The notes: generated by a model from the letters alone, not told the origin. Shown: positions 15,401 to 29,180, counted from the first letter of the stretch. The stretch is 36,252 nucleotides of DNA from Faecalibacterium sp. UBA1360 (GCA_002306375.1 DBRU01000036.1:1-36252), one strand, 5' to 3'. Translations and numbers: made by a program.

Positions 15401-16321
15401 GGCACGCCGCTGGACATCGTGCTCAACCCCCTGGGCGTTCCCTCCCGTATGAACATCGGTCAGGTGCTGGAAGTCAACCTGGGCTACGTGGCCAAGGCTC
15501 TGGGCTGGAAGGTCCAGACCCCCGTCTTTGACGGCGCCCACGAAAGCGACCTGCGGGATTGCTTCGCCGACGCCCGCGAAATGTGGCATGGCGACCACGC
15601 CCCCGAGTATCCCACCAAGCTGGACCGCCTGATGGGCACCAAGGGCCAAATCATCGACTTCAGCAAGATCGATCTGACCGACGACGGCAAGACCACCGTC
15701 TACGACGGCCGCACCGGCGAACAGTTCCCCTCCAAGGTCACGGTCGGTTATATGTACTACCTCAAGCTGCATCACCTGGTGGACGACAAGATCCACGCCC
15801 GCTCCACCGGCCCCTACAGCCTGGTCACCCAGCAGCCTCTGGGCGGCAAGGCCCAGTTCGGCGGCCAGCGTTTCGGCGAGATGGAAGTGTGGGCGCTGGA
15901 AGCCTACGGCGCCGCCTACACCCTGCAGGAGATCCTGACCGTCAAGTCCGACGACGTGGTGGGCCGCGTCAAGACCTACGAGGCCATCGTCAAGGGCGAG
16001 GACGTGCCCAAGCCCGGCATCCCCGAGAGCTTCCGCGTCATGCTCAAGGAACTGCAAAGCCTCGGCTTGAACATCGTCGTGCAGGACGCCGAAGGCAACG
16101 AGGTGGACATCCGTCAGGAATATGACGACGACGACGCCGGCTTCGAGGGCGGCGACCTGGGCCTGGGCGACAACGTTCTGCTGGAAAGCGAATTGCAGGA
16201 CGATTACAGCGTCAAGGATGCCGACGAAGGCTTCGACAGCGACCTGGACGCCGAGGACCAGGAGCCTGACGCCGAGGACCTGGCCAGCATCGAGAGCGAA
16301 GACATCTTTGACGGCGAATGA
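12488..16321 (+). CDS. rpoB: RNA polymerase beta subunit
   Basis: The 1277-residue beta subunit forms much of the catalytic cleft of RNA polymerase. The start MVKVKPVQNGRTTRMSFSR and the blocks RSPGVFY, the rifampicin pocket SQFMDQNNPLAELTHKRR (about 498-515), PIETPEGSNIGLI, GDKMAGRHGNKGVVS and the C-terminal GGKAQFGGQRFGEMEVWALE are all present. Residues matching E. coli D516, H526 and S531 are the drug-sensitive ones (D502, H512, S517), but the position of E. coli Q510 is proline (P496). The protein ends in an acidic tail of about 70 residues after the normal family end, making it longer than B. subtilis RpoB (about 1190). It is first in an operon with rpoC, 44 bases apart, behind its own promoter. 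The usual rplJ-rplL neighbours are missing. Confidence 0.98.
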   Translation: MVKVKPVQNGRTTRMSFSRINEVIGMPNLIEIQKNSYNWFLEEGLHEVFHDIAAIEDYTGNLVLEFIDYRLDKHPKYTIKECKERDATYAAPLYVTARLINKQTGEVQDQEIFMGDFPLMTDSGTFISNGAERVIVSQLVRSPGVFYSSSKDRAGKDLFTATMNPNRGAWLEYETDSSDVFYVRIDKNRKLPVTTFLRALGLGSDDQLRQFFGESEPKIVATLEKDTTHNTEDGLLECYRKLRPGEPPTVENSRSHINALFFDPRRYDLARFGRFKMNNKLALARRIAGYRAGEDIIAPLTGELLVAKGEKITTEKAREIDAAGVTRATVLVERKNEEATPVIVISNGCVDAQPFFSFDVEECGINERASFAEIRKILDATSDPEEQKELLRRNRDVLISRTVTVDDIFASVSYLIGLDHGIGSTDEIDHLGNRRVRSVGELLQNQFRIGFARMERVVRERMTLQNQESGDKITPQSLVNIRPVVSAIREFIGSSPLSQFMDQNNPLAELTHKRRLSALGPGGLSRDRAGFEVRDVHYTHYGRLCPIETPEGSNIGLISYLASFAKINKYGFIEAPYRKVDKGTGHVTDEVVYMPADVEDEYIVAQANEKLDENGCFVRSRVSCRHRNDIQEFPRELVDFMDVSPRMMVSVATASIPFLENDDCNRALMGSNMQRQAVPLMVTQQPIVATGMEYKAATDSGVCVLAARAGTVEAVDADKIVVRCDDGSADTYELIKFMRSNQGTCVNQRPIVNIGDRIEPGEVIADGPATKNGEISLGKNALVGFMTWEGYNYEDAVLLNEKLVREDVYTSIHIEEYESEARETKLGPEEITRDIPNVGDDSLKDLDERGIIRIGAEVKTGDILVGKVTPKGETELTAEERLLRAIFGEKAREVRDTSLRVPHGEYGIVVDVKVFTPENSDELQPGVRQCVRCYIAQKRKISVGDKMAGRHGNKGVVSRILPQEDMPFLPDGTPLDIVLNPLGVPSRMNIGQVLEVNLGYVAKALGWKVQTPVFDGAHESDLRDCFADAREMWHGDHAPEYPTKLDRLMGTKGQIIDFSKIDLTDDGKTTVYDGRTGEQFPSKVTVGYMYYLKLHHLVDDKIHARSTGPYSLVTQQPLGGKAQFGGQRFGEMEVWALEAYGAAYTLQEILTVKSDDVVGRVKTYEAIVKGEDVPKPGIPESFRVMLKELQSLGLNIVVQDAEGNEVDIRQEYDDDDAGFEGGDLGLGDNVLLESELQDDYSVKDADEGFDSDLDAEDQEPDAEDLASIESEDIFDGE

Positions 16322-16365
16322 TGCCGCCGGCCTGACACACCTGATTGAATGAGAGGGTTCGCTGA

Positions 16366-19938
<3,573 letters not shown>

Positions 19939-19950
19939 TCCCGCTTGCTC

Positions 19951-19983
19951 CATCCCCGCCGCGCCAGCGGCGGGGATGTTTTG
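19951..19983 (+). terminator. Terminator of rpoBC
   Basis: A perfect 12-bp GC-rich stem (19951-19962 with 19967-19978) around GCCA is followed by TTTTGT. Confidence 0.92.
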
Positions 19984-20082
19984 TATGGCGGGCGGCAGAC
20001 GGGGCATACTGATACAACCCACCCCCGCCGGCCGCCCCGCGACCGCTACATTCTATATAAAGAAGAAGGAGGGGAACACTCC

Positions 20083-21900
20083 ATGTCGCAGACCGAAACC
20101 CAACCCCTGCGCGAGCGCAGCCAGATCGACAGGCAGGATACCTGGGACCTGAGCCGCCTGTTTGCCGACGATGCCGCCTGGGAACAGGCCCTGACCGCCC
20201 TGCCCGCCAGGGTGGACGCCGTGGGGGCCTACGCGGGTCGGCTCAAAGACGCCGGCACCATCCGAGCCTACCTGGATGCGGCCACCGACCTGTCCCGCGC
20301 TCTGTCCGATCTGTACTGCTATGCCTCCATGCGCCACAGCGAGGACACCCGGGACGAGACCGCCCAGAGCATGTACGCCCGCATCGGGGCACAGTGCGCC
20401 CGGGCGGCGGCCGCGTTGTCCTTTGCGGAACCCGAGATCCTGGCCCTGCCCGAGGACACGCTGCGCGCGCTGACAGAAGAAAGCTGCCTTGAACCCTACC
20501 GCTTTACGCTGGAAGCCCTGCTGCGCCAGAAGCCCCACACCCTGACCGCGGGGGAGGAGAAGCTGCTGGCCTCCTTCGGCGAAGCGCTGGGCGCGCCGTC
20601 CGATATTGCCGAAGCGCTGCGGGATGCTGACATGACCTTTGCCCCGGTGCGGGACGGCCAGGGCAGGGAAGTGGAGCTCAACGGCGCCAACTATATCCTG
20701 CTGCAAACCTCCCCCGACCGCACGCTGCGCAAAAATTCCTTCGCGGCCTATTATGCGGCGTTCCGGGGCCACATCCACACCTTTGCCTCGGCTTACGCCG
20801 GCGCGGTGAAGGCGGCCGCCGCCGAGGCTGCCGTGCGGGGGTACCCTTCCTCCCGGGCCATGGCCATGGCGGGGGAGAATATCCCCGAAGCCGTTTACGA
20901 CAATCTGGTGGGGGCCGTGCGGGCCCACCTGCCTGAAATGTACCGCTACCTGGACCTGCGCAAACGGCTGCTGGGCGTGGAGGAACTGCACTACTACGAC
21001 GTGTACGCGCCGCTGACCGGCCAAAGCCCCGCCCGCTACACCTACGACCAGGCCAAGCGGATGGTGCTGGCGGCGGTGGCGCCTTTGGGCGAAGACTACT
21101 GCGCCCAGGTCCGCCAGGGCTTTGAACGGCGCTGGGTGGACGTCTACCCCAACAAGGGCAAAAGCGGCGGGGCATACTCCACGGGCACCTACGACTCCGA
21201 ACCCTATATCCTGACCAACTTCACCGGCACGCTGGACAGCGTGTCCACCCTGGCCCACGAGATGGGCCACAGCATGCACAGCTGGCTGGCCAACCATGCC
21301 CAGCCGCCCCAGTACGCGGGGTACACGCTGTTCGTGGCCGAAGTCGCCTCCACCGTCAACGAGAACCTGATGATCGAGCAGCTTTTGAAAGGGGAGACCG
21401 ACCCCGCTGCGCGGCTGGTCCTGCTCAACCAGTATCTGGAAAATTTCAAGGGCACGGTGTTCCGCCAGACCATGTTTGCCGAATTTGAGCGCGACGCCCA
21501 CGCCATGTATGAGCGGGGCGAGGCCCTGGGCCCCGGGGCGCTCAACGCCCTGTACCGCCGCTTGGTGCGGGACTACTTCGGCCCCGGCCTTGTTCTGGAC
21601 GGGGAAGTGGAACTGGAATGGGCGCGCATCCCGCATTTCTACCGCCCGTTCTATGTGTACAAGTACGCCACCGGCTATTCCGCCGCCGTGGCCCTGTCCG
21701 AAGCCGTTTTGCACCAAGGGGGCGGAGCCACCAAGCGCTATCTGGAATTTTTGTCCATGGGCGGCAGCGCCTGGCCGCTGGATGAACTGCGCCACGCCGG
21801 GGTGGACCTGCTCACGCCGCAGCCGGTGAACGCTGCGCTGCAAAAATTCGCCCGTCTTCTGGACGACGCCGAGCGCTGTGCCCAAAAACTGGGCCTGTGA
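20083..21900 (+). CDS. pepF: Oligoendopeptidase F
   Basis: The 605-residue protein is an M3-family zinc metallopeptidase that cuts oligopeptides of roughly 7-17 residues in the cytoplasm. HEMGHSMHS at 392-400 supplies two zinc histidines and the catalytic glutamate (E393), and Glu420 in AEVAST supplies the third ligand. The N-terminal half is the helical lid of the family (TWDLSRLFADD near residue 20). The length is normal. AAGAAGGAGGGG lies about 8 bases before the ATG. A longer in-frame opening to 19945 would cross the rpoC terminator. The gene separates rpoC from rpsL; no clear promoter was found in the 100 bases upstream. Confidence 0.95.
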   Translation: MSQTETQPLRERSQIDRQDTWDLSRLFADDAAWEQALTALPARVDAVGAYAGRLKDAGTIRAYLDAATDLSRALSDLYCYASMRHSEDTRDETAQSMYARIGAQCARAAAALSFAEPEILALPEDTLRALTEESCLEPYRFTLEALLRQKPHTLTAGEEKLLASFGEALGAPSDIAEALRDADMTFAPVRDGQGREVELNGANYILLQTSPDRTLRKNSFAAYYAAFRGHIHTFASAYAGAVKAAAAEAAVRGYPSSRAMAMAGENIPEAVYDNLVGAVRAHLPEMYRYLDLRKRLLGVEELHYYDVYAPLTGQSPARYTYDQAKRMVLAAVAPLGEDYCAQVRQGFERRWVDVYPNKGKSGGAYSTGTYDSEPYILTNFTGTLDSVSTLAHEMGHSMHSWLANHAQPPQYAGYTLFVAEVASTVNENLMIEQLLKGETDPAARLVLLNQYLENFKGTVFRQTMFAEFERDAHAMYERGEALGPGALNALYRRLVRDYFGPGLVLDGEVELEWARIPHFYRPFYVYKYATGYSAAVALSEAVLHQGGGATKRYLEFLSMGGSAWPLDELRHAGVDLLTPQPVNAALQKFARLLDDAERCAQKLGL

Positions 21901-21953
21901 GCCGTCCTTTGTAAGATTTGGCGCAAGCCCGCGTGGTTTTTTTGCAAATTCTC

Positions 21954-21982
21954 TTGACATCCCATGCGTTTTGACTTACAAT
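21954..21982 (+). promoter_or_regulatory. Promoter of rpsL-rpsG-fusA
   Basis: A perfect TTGACA (21954-21959) and TACAAT (21977-21982) are 17 bases apart, giving a leader of about 90 nt. A run of seven T (21937-21943) lies upstream of it, but its stem is too weak to call a pepF terminator. Confidence 0.92.
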
Positions 21983-22077
21983 AACACTTGCGTGATTTCC
22001 ATGGGGACAGTGCGGCCATTTGGCGGTTCTGCCCGGCGAAAGACACGCAACAATATCGCAAAGAAAGGAGAAAAGAA

Positions 22078-22503
22078 ATGCCTACTTTTAACCAGCTCGT
22101 GCGCAAAGGCCGTGAGGTCCTGGTCCACAAGAGCACCGCGCCTGCCCTTCAGAAGAGCTACAACTCCCAGAAGAAGCAGTACACCAACCTGAACAGCCCC
22201 CAGAAGCGCGGCGTCTGCACCGCTGTGCGTACCATGACCCCCAAGAAGCCGAACTCTGCTCTGCGTAAAGTTGCCCGTGTCCGCCTCACGAATGGTATCG
22301 AGGTCACCTCCTACATTCCTGGTATCGGCCATAACCTGCAAGAGCACAGCGTCGTTCTGATCCGCGGCGGTCGTGTCAAGGACCTGCCCGGCGTGCGTTA
22401 CCACATCATCCGTGGTACCCTGGACACCCAGGGCGTTGCGAACCGTAACCAGGCTCGCAGCAAGTACGGCGCGAAGCGCCCCAAGGCCGGTGCCAAGAAG
22501 TAA
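22078..22503 (+). CDS. rpsL: Ribosomal protein S12
   Basis: The 141-residue uS12 sits at the decoding centre of the small subunit. TPKKPNSALRKVARVRLTNG and PGVRYHIIRG are intact, and both lysine positions tied to streptomycin resistance carry the normal lysine. The insert KSYNSQKKQYTNLNS near residue 30 is the long Firmicutes form, also seen in B. subtilis. AAAGGAG lies 7-9 bases before the ATG; the in-frame opening upstream is leader. Codon use is more T-rich at third positions than in neighbours, as expected of a very highly expressed gene. It leads the str operon. Confidence 0.98.
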   Translation: MPTFNQLVRKGREVLVHKSTAPALQKSYNSQKKQYTNLNSPQKRGVCTAVRTMTPKKPNSALRKVARVRLTNGIEVTSYIPGIGHNLQEHSVVLIRGGRVKDLPGVRYHIIRGTLDTQGVANRNQARSKYGAKRPKAGAKK

Positions 22504-22614
22504 GGAAACATCTTTTCGCCATAAAATGGTCAGCCTGACCCTTTTGTGGCACGACGGGAGTTTCTGAAACTTTCGAGTACCGATGATATCATGTATGTGA
22601 AGGAGGGAAGAAAG

Positions 22615-23085
22615 ATGCCCAGAAGAGGTAATGTCGCTAAGCGCGAAGTTCTGGCTGATCCTATCTACAATTCCAAGATTGTCACCCGCCTGGTCAACTC
22701 GATCATGCTGGACGGCAAGAAGGGCGTTGCTCAGAAGATCGTTTACGATGCCTTTGACATCGTGAAGGAAAAGACCGGCAACGATCCTCTCGAAATGTTC
22801 GAGAAGGCGATGGAGAACATCATGCCCAGCCTCGAAGTCAAGGCCCGCCGCGTGGGCGGCTCCACCTACCAGGTCCCCCTGGAGGTCAGCCCCGCCCGCC
22901 GCGAGACCCTGGGTCTGCGCTGGCTGACTCTGTACAGCCGCAACCGCGGTGAAAAGACCATGTCCCAGCGTCTGGCTGCCGAGATCATCGACGCCACCAA
23001 CAACGTCGGCGGCGCGGTCAAGAAGCGCGAAGACACCCACAAGATGGCCGAGGCCAACAAGGCTTTCGCGCACTACCGTTATTGA
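22615..23085 (+). CDS. rpsG: Ribosomal protein S7
   Basis: The 156-residue uS7 organises the head of the small subunit by binding 16S rRNA. It begins MPRRGNVAKREVLADPIYNS and has the conserved VGGSTYQVPLEV and RWL blocks; the length is typical. AAGGAGGGA lies about 7 bases before the ATG. The 111-base gap from rpsL has no promoter or terminator that I can support, and fusA follows 31 bases later, so all three are one transcript. Confidence 0.98.
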   Translation: MPRRGNVAKREVLADPIYNSKIVTRLVNSIMLDGKKGVAQKIVYDAFDIVKEKTGNDPLEMFEKAMENIMPSLEVKARRVGGSTYQVPLEVSPARRETLGLRWLTLYSRNRGEKTMSQRLAAEIIDATNNVGGAVKKREDTHKMAEANKAFAHYRY

Positions 23086-23116
23086 TTCTTTTTGCAAGAC
23101 CTAGGAGGTTTAAGCC

Positions 23117-25243
<2,127 letters not shown>

Positions 25244-25284
25244 TCTTTGCGCGGGCATAAGCGGGATTTTTCACGCGATTTTGC

Positions 25285-25313
25285 TTGATTTTTCCCGTTC
25301 AATCTAGTATGAT
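25285..25313 (+). promoter_or_regulatory. Promoter of tuf
   Basis: TTGATT (25285-25290) and TATGAT (25308-25313) are 17 bases apart in an AT-rich patch. It lets tuf be made in excess over the ribosomal protein genes upstream. No terminator was seen between fusA and this promoter. Confidence 0.8.
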
Positions 25314-25362
25314 AGCCTTATAACAGGCATCTATTTGTCTCAAACAAAGGAGGATACTTCCA

Positions 25363-26568
25363 ATGGCTGAAAAGGAAAAATTTGACCGCTCTTTGGAGCA
25401 CGTCAACATTGGCACCATCGGTCACGTTGACCACGGCAAGACCACTCTGACCGCCGCGATCACCAAGACCCTGGCTCTGAAGGGCGATGCGGACTTCATG
25501 GATTACTCCAGCATCGACAAGGCCCCCGAAGAGAAGGCCCGCGGCATCACGATCAACACCGCTCACGTCGAGTACCACACCGACAAGCGTCACTACGCTC
25601 ACGTTGACTGCCCCGGCCACGCCGACTATATCAAGAACATGATCACCGGCGCTGCTCAGATGGACGGCGCGATTCTGGTCGTGGCCGCTACCGACGGTCC
25701 CATGCCCCAGACCCGTGAGCACATCCTGCTCGCCCGTCAGGTCGGCGTGCCCAAGATCGTTGTGTTCATGAACAAGTGCGACATGGTCGACGACGACGAG
25801 CTGCTCGACCTGGTCGAAATGGAGATCCGCGAACTGCTGAGCAGCCAGGACTTCGACGGCGACAACGCCCCGATCATCCGTGGCTCCGCTCTGAAGGCTC
25901 TGGAGAGCACCTCCACCGATCCCAACGCTCCTGAGTATGCCTGCATCTGGGAGCTGATGAACGCTGTCGACGAGTATATCCCCACTCCCGACCGCGCTGC
26001 TGACAAGCCCTTCCTGATGCCCGTTGAGGACGTCATGACCATTTCCGGCCGCGGCACTGTCGCCACCGGCCGTGTGGAGCGTGGCACCGCTCATGTCGGC
26101 GACCAGATGGAGATCGTCGGTCTGAAGGAAGAGAAGATGACCACCACCATCACCGGTCTGGAAATGTTCCGCAAGAGCCTGGAGTTCGCTCAGGCCGGCG
26201 ACAACATTGGCGCCCTGCTGCGCGGCATCGACCGCGACCAGATCGAGCGTGGCCAGGTTATCGCTGTTCCCGGCTCCGTTCATCCCCACACCGTCTTCGA
26301 CGGCCATGTCTACATCCTGAAGAAGGAAGAGGGCGGCCGTCACACCCCGTTCTTCAACAACTATCGTCCTCAGTTCTACTTCCGCACCACCGACGTTACC
26401 GGCATCATCACCCTGCCCGAGGGCACCGAGATGTGCATGCCCGGCGACAACGTCGATATGCATGTTGAGCTGATCACCCCCGTTGCCATGGAAGAGGGCA
26501 TGCGTTTCGCTATCCGCGAAGGCGGCCACACCGTCGGCTCCGGCGTTGTTTCCAAGATCGAGAAGTAA
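25363..26568 (+). CDS. tuf: Elongation factor Tu
   Basis: The 401-residue GTPase brings aminoacyl-tRNA to the ribosome. GHVDHGKT (20-27), DCPGHADY and NKCDMVD are the G1, G3 and G4 motifs, KARGITINTAHVEY is switch I, and domains II and III are complete. AAAGGAGG lies 10-12 bases before the ATG. Third positions carry more T than in the surrounding genes, in line with very high expression. It is transcribed from its own promoter, is probably also reached by read-through from fusA, and ends at a strong terminator. Confidence 0.98.
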   Translation: MAEKEKFDRSLEHVNIGTIGHVDHGKTTLTAAITKTLALKGDADFMDYSSIDKAPEEKARGITINTAHVEYHTDKRHYAHVDCPGHADYIKNMITGAAQMDGAILVVAATDGPMPQTREHILLARQVGVPKIVVFMNKCDMVDDDELLDLVEMEIRELLSSQDFDGDNAPIIRGSALKALESTSTDPNAPEYACIWELMNAVDEYIPTPDRAADKPFLMPVEDVMTISGRGTVATGRVERGTAHVGDQMEIVGLKEEKMTTTITGLEMFRKSLEFAQAGDNIGALLRGIDRDQIERGQVIAVPGSVHPHTVFDGHVYILKKEEGGRHTPFFNNYRPQFYFRTTDVTGIITLPEGTEMCMPGDNVDMHVELITPVAMEEGMRFAIREGGHTVGSGVVSKIEK

Positions 26569-26628
26569 TTTCTCTTTCCTGCGAAAGGGCGTGCCGTGCC
26601 TGTAAGGGCGCGCACTGATACGCTTACA

Positions 26629-26667
26629 AACAGAGGCAGACGCTTGATGCGCCTGCCTCTGTTTTTT
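26629..26667 (+). terminator. Terminator of tuf
   Basis: Arms 26629-26639 and 26653-26663 pair over 11 bp with a 3-bp extension after one mismatch, and TTTT follows. Confidence 0.92.
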
Positions 26668-26727
26668 GTCTGCCGGGATCCGCCGTGCCCGACAAAGACC
26701 TTTTGCGGCAAAATCCGCCGGCCTATC

Positions 26728-26756
26728 TGTTCAATCACCGCCGAAAGTGCTATAAT
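26728..26756 (+). promoter_or_regulatory. Promoter of the full-length guaA
   Basis: TATAAT (26751-26756) is preceded by TGC, an extended -10. The -35 at 26728-26733 (TGTTCA) is weak. The leader is only about 40 bases, too short for a purine riboswitch. Confidence 0.7.
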
Positions 26757-26800
26757 GATCAGGTATGAGGATTCAGAAAGTATATGGGAAGGAGCAGTCT

Positions 26801-28345
26801 ATGCAGCAGGAAACGGTTATCGTCCTGGACTTTGGCGGGCAGTACAATCAGCTCATCGCCCGTCGCGTCCGGGAATGCAATGTGTATTGCGAGATCTATT
26901 CCTATCGCACCGACCTGGCCAAGATCAAGGCCAAAAACCCCAAAGGCATCATTTTCACCGGCGGGCCCAACAGCGCCTATTTGCCCGATTCGCCCGCCAT
27001 CGACCCCGAGATCTATACCTGGGGCGTGCCTATTCTGGGCATCTGCTACGGCAGCCAGCTGATGATGCACCAGCTGGGCGGCACGGTGTGCAAGGCGCCG
27101 GAACGGGAATACGGCAAGACCCTGGTGGACCTGGACACCGCCAGCGCGCTGTTTGCCGGCTTGCCGGCCCAGAACGTCTGCTGGATGAGCCACAATGACT
27201 ACATCCGGCAGGCCGCCCCCGGTTTCGCCGTGGCCGCTCACACGCCCAACTGCCCGGTGGCTGCGGCCCAGGACCCCGCCCGCGGGCTGTATTGCGTGCA
27301 GTTCCACCCCGAGGTGCTCCACACCGAAAACGGCACCCGGATGCTGCACAACTTTGTGTACAAGGTCTGCGGCTGCGCCGGCACTTGGAAGATGGATTCC
27401 TTTGTGGAGCACGCCGTGCAGGAACTGCGTCAGAAGATCGGCGACGGCAAGGTGCTGTGCGCCTTGTCCGGCGGCGTAGATTCCAGCGTCTGCGCGGCCA
27501 TGCTGGCCAAGGCCGTGGGCAAGCAGCTGACCTGCGTGTTTGTGGACCACGGTCTGCTGCGCAAGAATGAGCGGGAAGACGTCTGTCGTGTCTTTGGCGA
27601 GGGTGGCGGTTTCGATCTGAACTTCATCTGCGTGGACGCCCGCCAGCGCTTTTACGAGAAGCTGGCCGGCAAGACCGAACCCGAGGCCAAGCGCAAGATC
27701 ATCGGCGAAGAGTTCATCCGCGTCTTTGAGGACGAAGCCAAAAAGATCGGCGCGGTGGATTTCCTGGCCCAGGGCACGATCTATCCCGACGTGGTGGAAA
27801 GCGGTCTGGGCGGCGAATCCGCCGTTATCAAGAGCCACCACAACGTAGGCGGCCTGCCCGACACCGTGGACTTCAAGGACCTGGTGGAGCCGCTGCGGGA
27901 CCTGTTCAAGGACGAAGTCCGCCAGGCGGGCAGGGAACTGGGCCTGCCGGAATATCTGGTCTCCCGCCAGCCGTTCCCGGGCCCCGGGCTTGCGGTGCGC
28001 ATCATCGGCGAGGTCACCCCCGAAAAGGTGACCATCGTGCAGGATGCCGATGCTATCTGGCGGGAAGAAGTGGACAAACTGCCCCTGGCCCAGCGCCCCA
28101 GCCAGTACTTTGCGGCCCTGACCAATATGCAAAGCGTGGGCGTCATGGGCGACGAGCGCACCTATGACTACACCATCGCTCTGCGCGCCGTCACAACCAC
28201 CGACTTCATGACGGCGGAAGTGACCATTCTGCCCGCCGAGACCCTGACCACGGCGGCCAACCGCATCGTCAACGAAGTCAAACACATCAATCGCGTCATG
28301 TTCGACTATACGACCAAACCCCCGGCCACCATCGAATTCGAATAA
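26801..28345 (+). CDS. guaA: GMP synthase, glutamine-hydrolysing, full length
   Basis: The 514-residue enzyme converts XMP, ATP and glutamine to GMP, the last step of guanine nucleotide synthesis. The N-terminal class I glutamine amidotransferase domain (about 5-190) has the triad Cys82 (GICYGSQ), His169 and Glu171 (FHPE). The ATP pyrophosphatase domain follows with the P-loop SGGVDSS at 223-229. The C-terminal dimerisation domain ends TTKPPATIEFE. AAGGAG lies 6-7 bases before the ATG. A second gene for the synthetase half only lies 1 kb downstream. Its own promoter and terminator make it a single-gene unit. Confidence 0.96.
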   Translation: MQQETVIVLDFGGQYNQLIARRVRECNVYCEIYSYRTDLAKIKAKNPKGIIFTGGPNSAYLPDSPAIDPEIYTWGVPILGICYGSQLMMHQLGGTVCKAPEREYGKTLVDLDTASALFAGLPAQNVCWMSHNDYIRQAAPGFAVAAHTPNCPVAAAQDPARGLYCVQFHPEVLHTENGTRMLHNFVYKVCGCAGTWKMDSFVEHAVQELRQKIGDGKVLCALSGGVDSSVCAAMLAKAVGKQLTCVFVDHGLLRKNEREDVCRVFGEGGGFDLNFICVDARQRFYEKLAGKTEPEAKRKIIGEEFIRVFEDEAKKIGAVDFLAQGTIYPDVVESGLGGESAVIKSHHNVGGLPDTVDFKDLVEPLRDLFKDEVRQAGRELGLPEYLVSRQPFPGPGLAVRIIGEVTPEKVTIVQDADAIWREEVDKLPLAQRPSQYFAALTNMQSVGVMGDERTYDYTIALRAVTTTDFMTAEVTILPAETLTTAANRIVNEVKHINRVMFDYTTKPPATIEFE

Positions 28346-28349
28346 AGGG

Positions 28350-28397
28350 AAAAGATCCCGAAATCTTTGCTGTCATAAAGGTTTCGGGACCTTTTTT
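28350..28397 (+). terminator. Terminator of the first guaA
   Basis: A 19-position stem (28350-28368 with 28377-28395), with one mismatch and one G-U, has an 8-base loop; its 3' arm ends in CCTTTTTT. Confidence 0.9.
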
Positions 28398-28435
28398 ACC
28401 GATACCAACCATTCCTGCATGAGAAGGAGGAACCC

Positions 28436-29074
28436 ATGGAATATGCGGACATAGTCGATGTACTGCAAAAGGTCCAGAACAACAATTCCCGCGAATGGTA
28501 CAGGCAGCAAAAGGTTGTTTTTCGGGAAGTCCATCAGACGTTGACGAATTTGTATTTTTCGGTCGCGGATCAGATCCGCCGGGCTACAGCCATTGACATT
28601 GTGCCCAGAAAAAATGTTTCCAGACCATACAACGATCAACGGTTTGGGAATAAGCCTTATCTGAAAGAGTGTCTGTGGGTCACCTTTCGGTCAGAAGAGA
28701 TGCCGGCGCCGGCCTTCTTTATCGAGTTTTCCCCCTGGGGCGTCAGACTGGGAATGGGGTATTATTCGGCGACTCCGGCACAAATGCGGGACTTGCGGGC
28801 CAAGATCGATGCAGACCCGCAAGGCTTTGCCAATATTCTGGAAAGCGTTTTGGCCGATCAGAAGATTCAGGTCATGGGAGAACCCTACAAAAAGACGTTT
28901 GCAACGACCCATCAAGGGCGGGTAAAGGCGATCTACAACTGCAAAAGTGTCTATTTTCAGAAAATTGTCCCCTGCGAGGAAATAGAAAGGATCCAACAGA
29001 TCGCTGTGCAGACCTTTTTACAGTTGAACCCTCTTTATCAGAAATTCATCCAGCGGGATGCAAAGCAGACCTGA
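28436..29074 (+). CDS. DUF2461 family protein
   Basis: The 212-residue protein matches the DUF2461 (TIGR02453) family of unknown function. The early NNNSREWYRQQK and the later RPYNDQRFGNKPYLKE correspond to the family's NN-x-EWF and R-x-x-RD-x-RF-x-x-x-K-x-PY signatures. It is predicted soluble with no signal peptide. AAGGAGG lies 6 bases before the ATG. GC content and codon use are visibly lower than in the flanking guaA genes, with more A- and T-ending codons, which suggests later arrival by transfer. The guaA terminator lies just upstream and I see no separate promoter, so expression may depend on read-through. Confidence 0.8.
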   Translation: MEYADIVDVLQKVQNNNSREWYRQQKVVFREVHQTLTNLYFSVADQIRRATAIDIVPRKNVSRPYNDQRFGNKPYLKECLWVTFRSEEMPAPAFFIEFSPWGVRLGMGYYSATPAQMRDLRAKIDADPQGFANILESVLADQKIQVMGEPYKKTFATTHQGRVKAIYNCKSVYFQKIVPCEEIERIQQIAVQTFLQLNPLYQKFIQRDAKQT

Positions 29075-29180
29075 ATCGGTTCTTTGCGCCCTGCCGGGGA
29101 CATCGCAACCGCGGGGTTTGGCAGTAAGCTAAGGGAAAGAGAAAAGTTCCCGCCACCGGGAAATGCCACCCGGAACCGAT
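29075..29180 (+). other. Potential three-way-junction RNA in the guaA2 upstream spacer
   Basis: ATCGGTTC (29075-29082) pairs perfectly with GAACCGAT (29173-29180) over 90 bases. This closing stem encloses CTGCC/GGCAG (29091-29095 with 29120-29124) and a perfect TTCCCG-CCAC-CGGGAA hairpin (29147-29162). The stem starts at the first base after the DUF2461 stop. The layout is that of a folded RNA domain, but I cannot match it to a known riboswitch or small RNA, and no T-run makes it a terminator. Confidence 0.4.

Noticed and set aside
12458..16057. Minus-strand open frame of about 1200 codons opposite rpoB
   Set aside because: It is a mirror of rpoB's strong G/C third-position bias and codon choice, has no ribosome binding site or motif, and runs through a gene of certain identity.
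19945..20082. N-terminal extension of PepF back to 19945
   Set aside because: The extension crosses the rpoC terminator, is not conserved, and a strong ribosome binding site precedes 20083.
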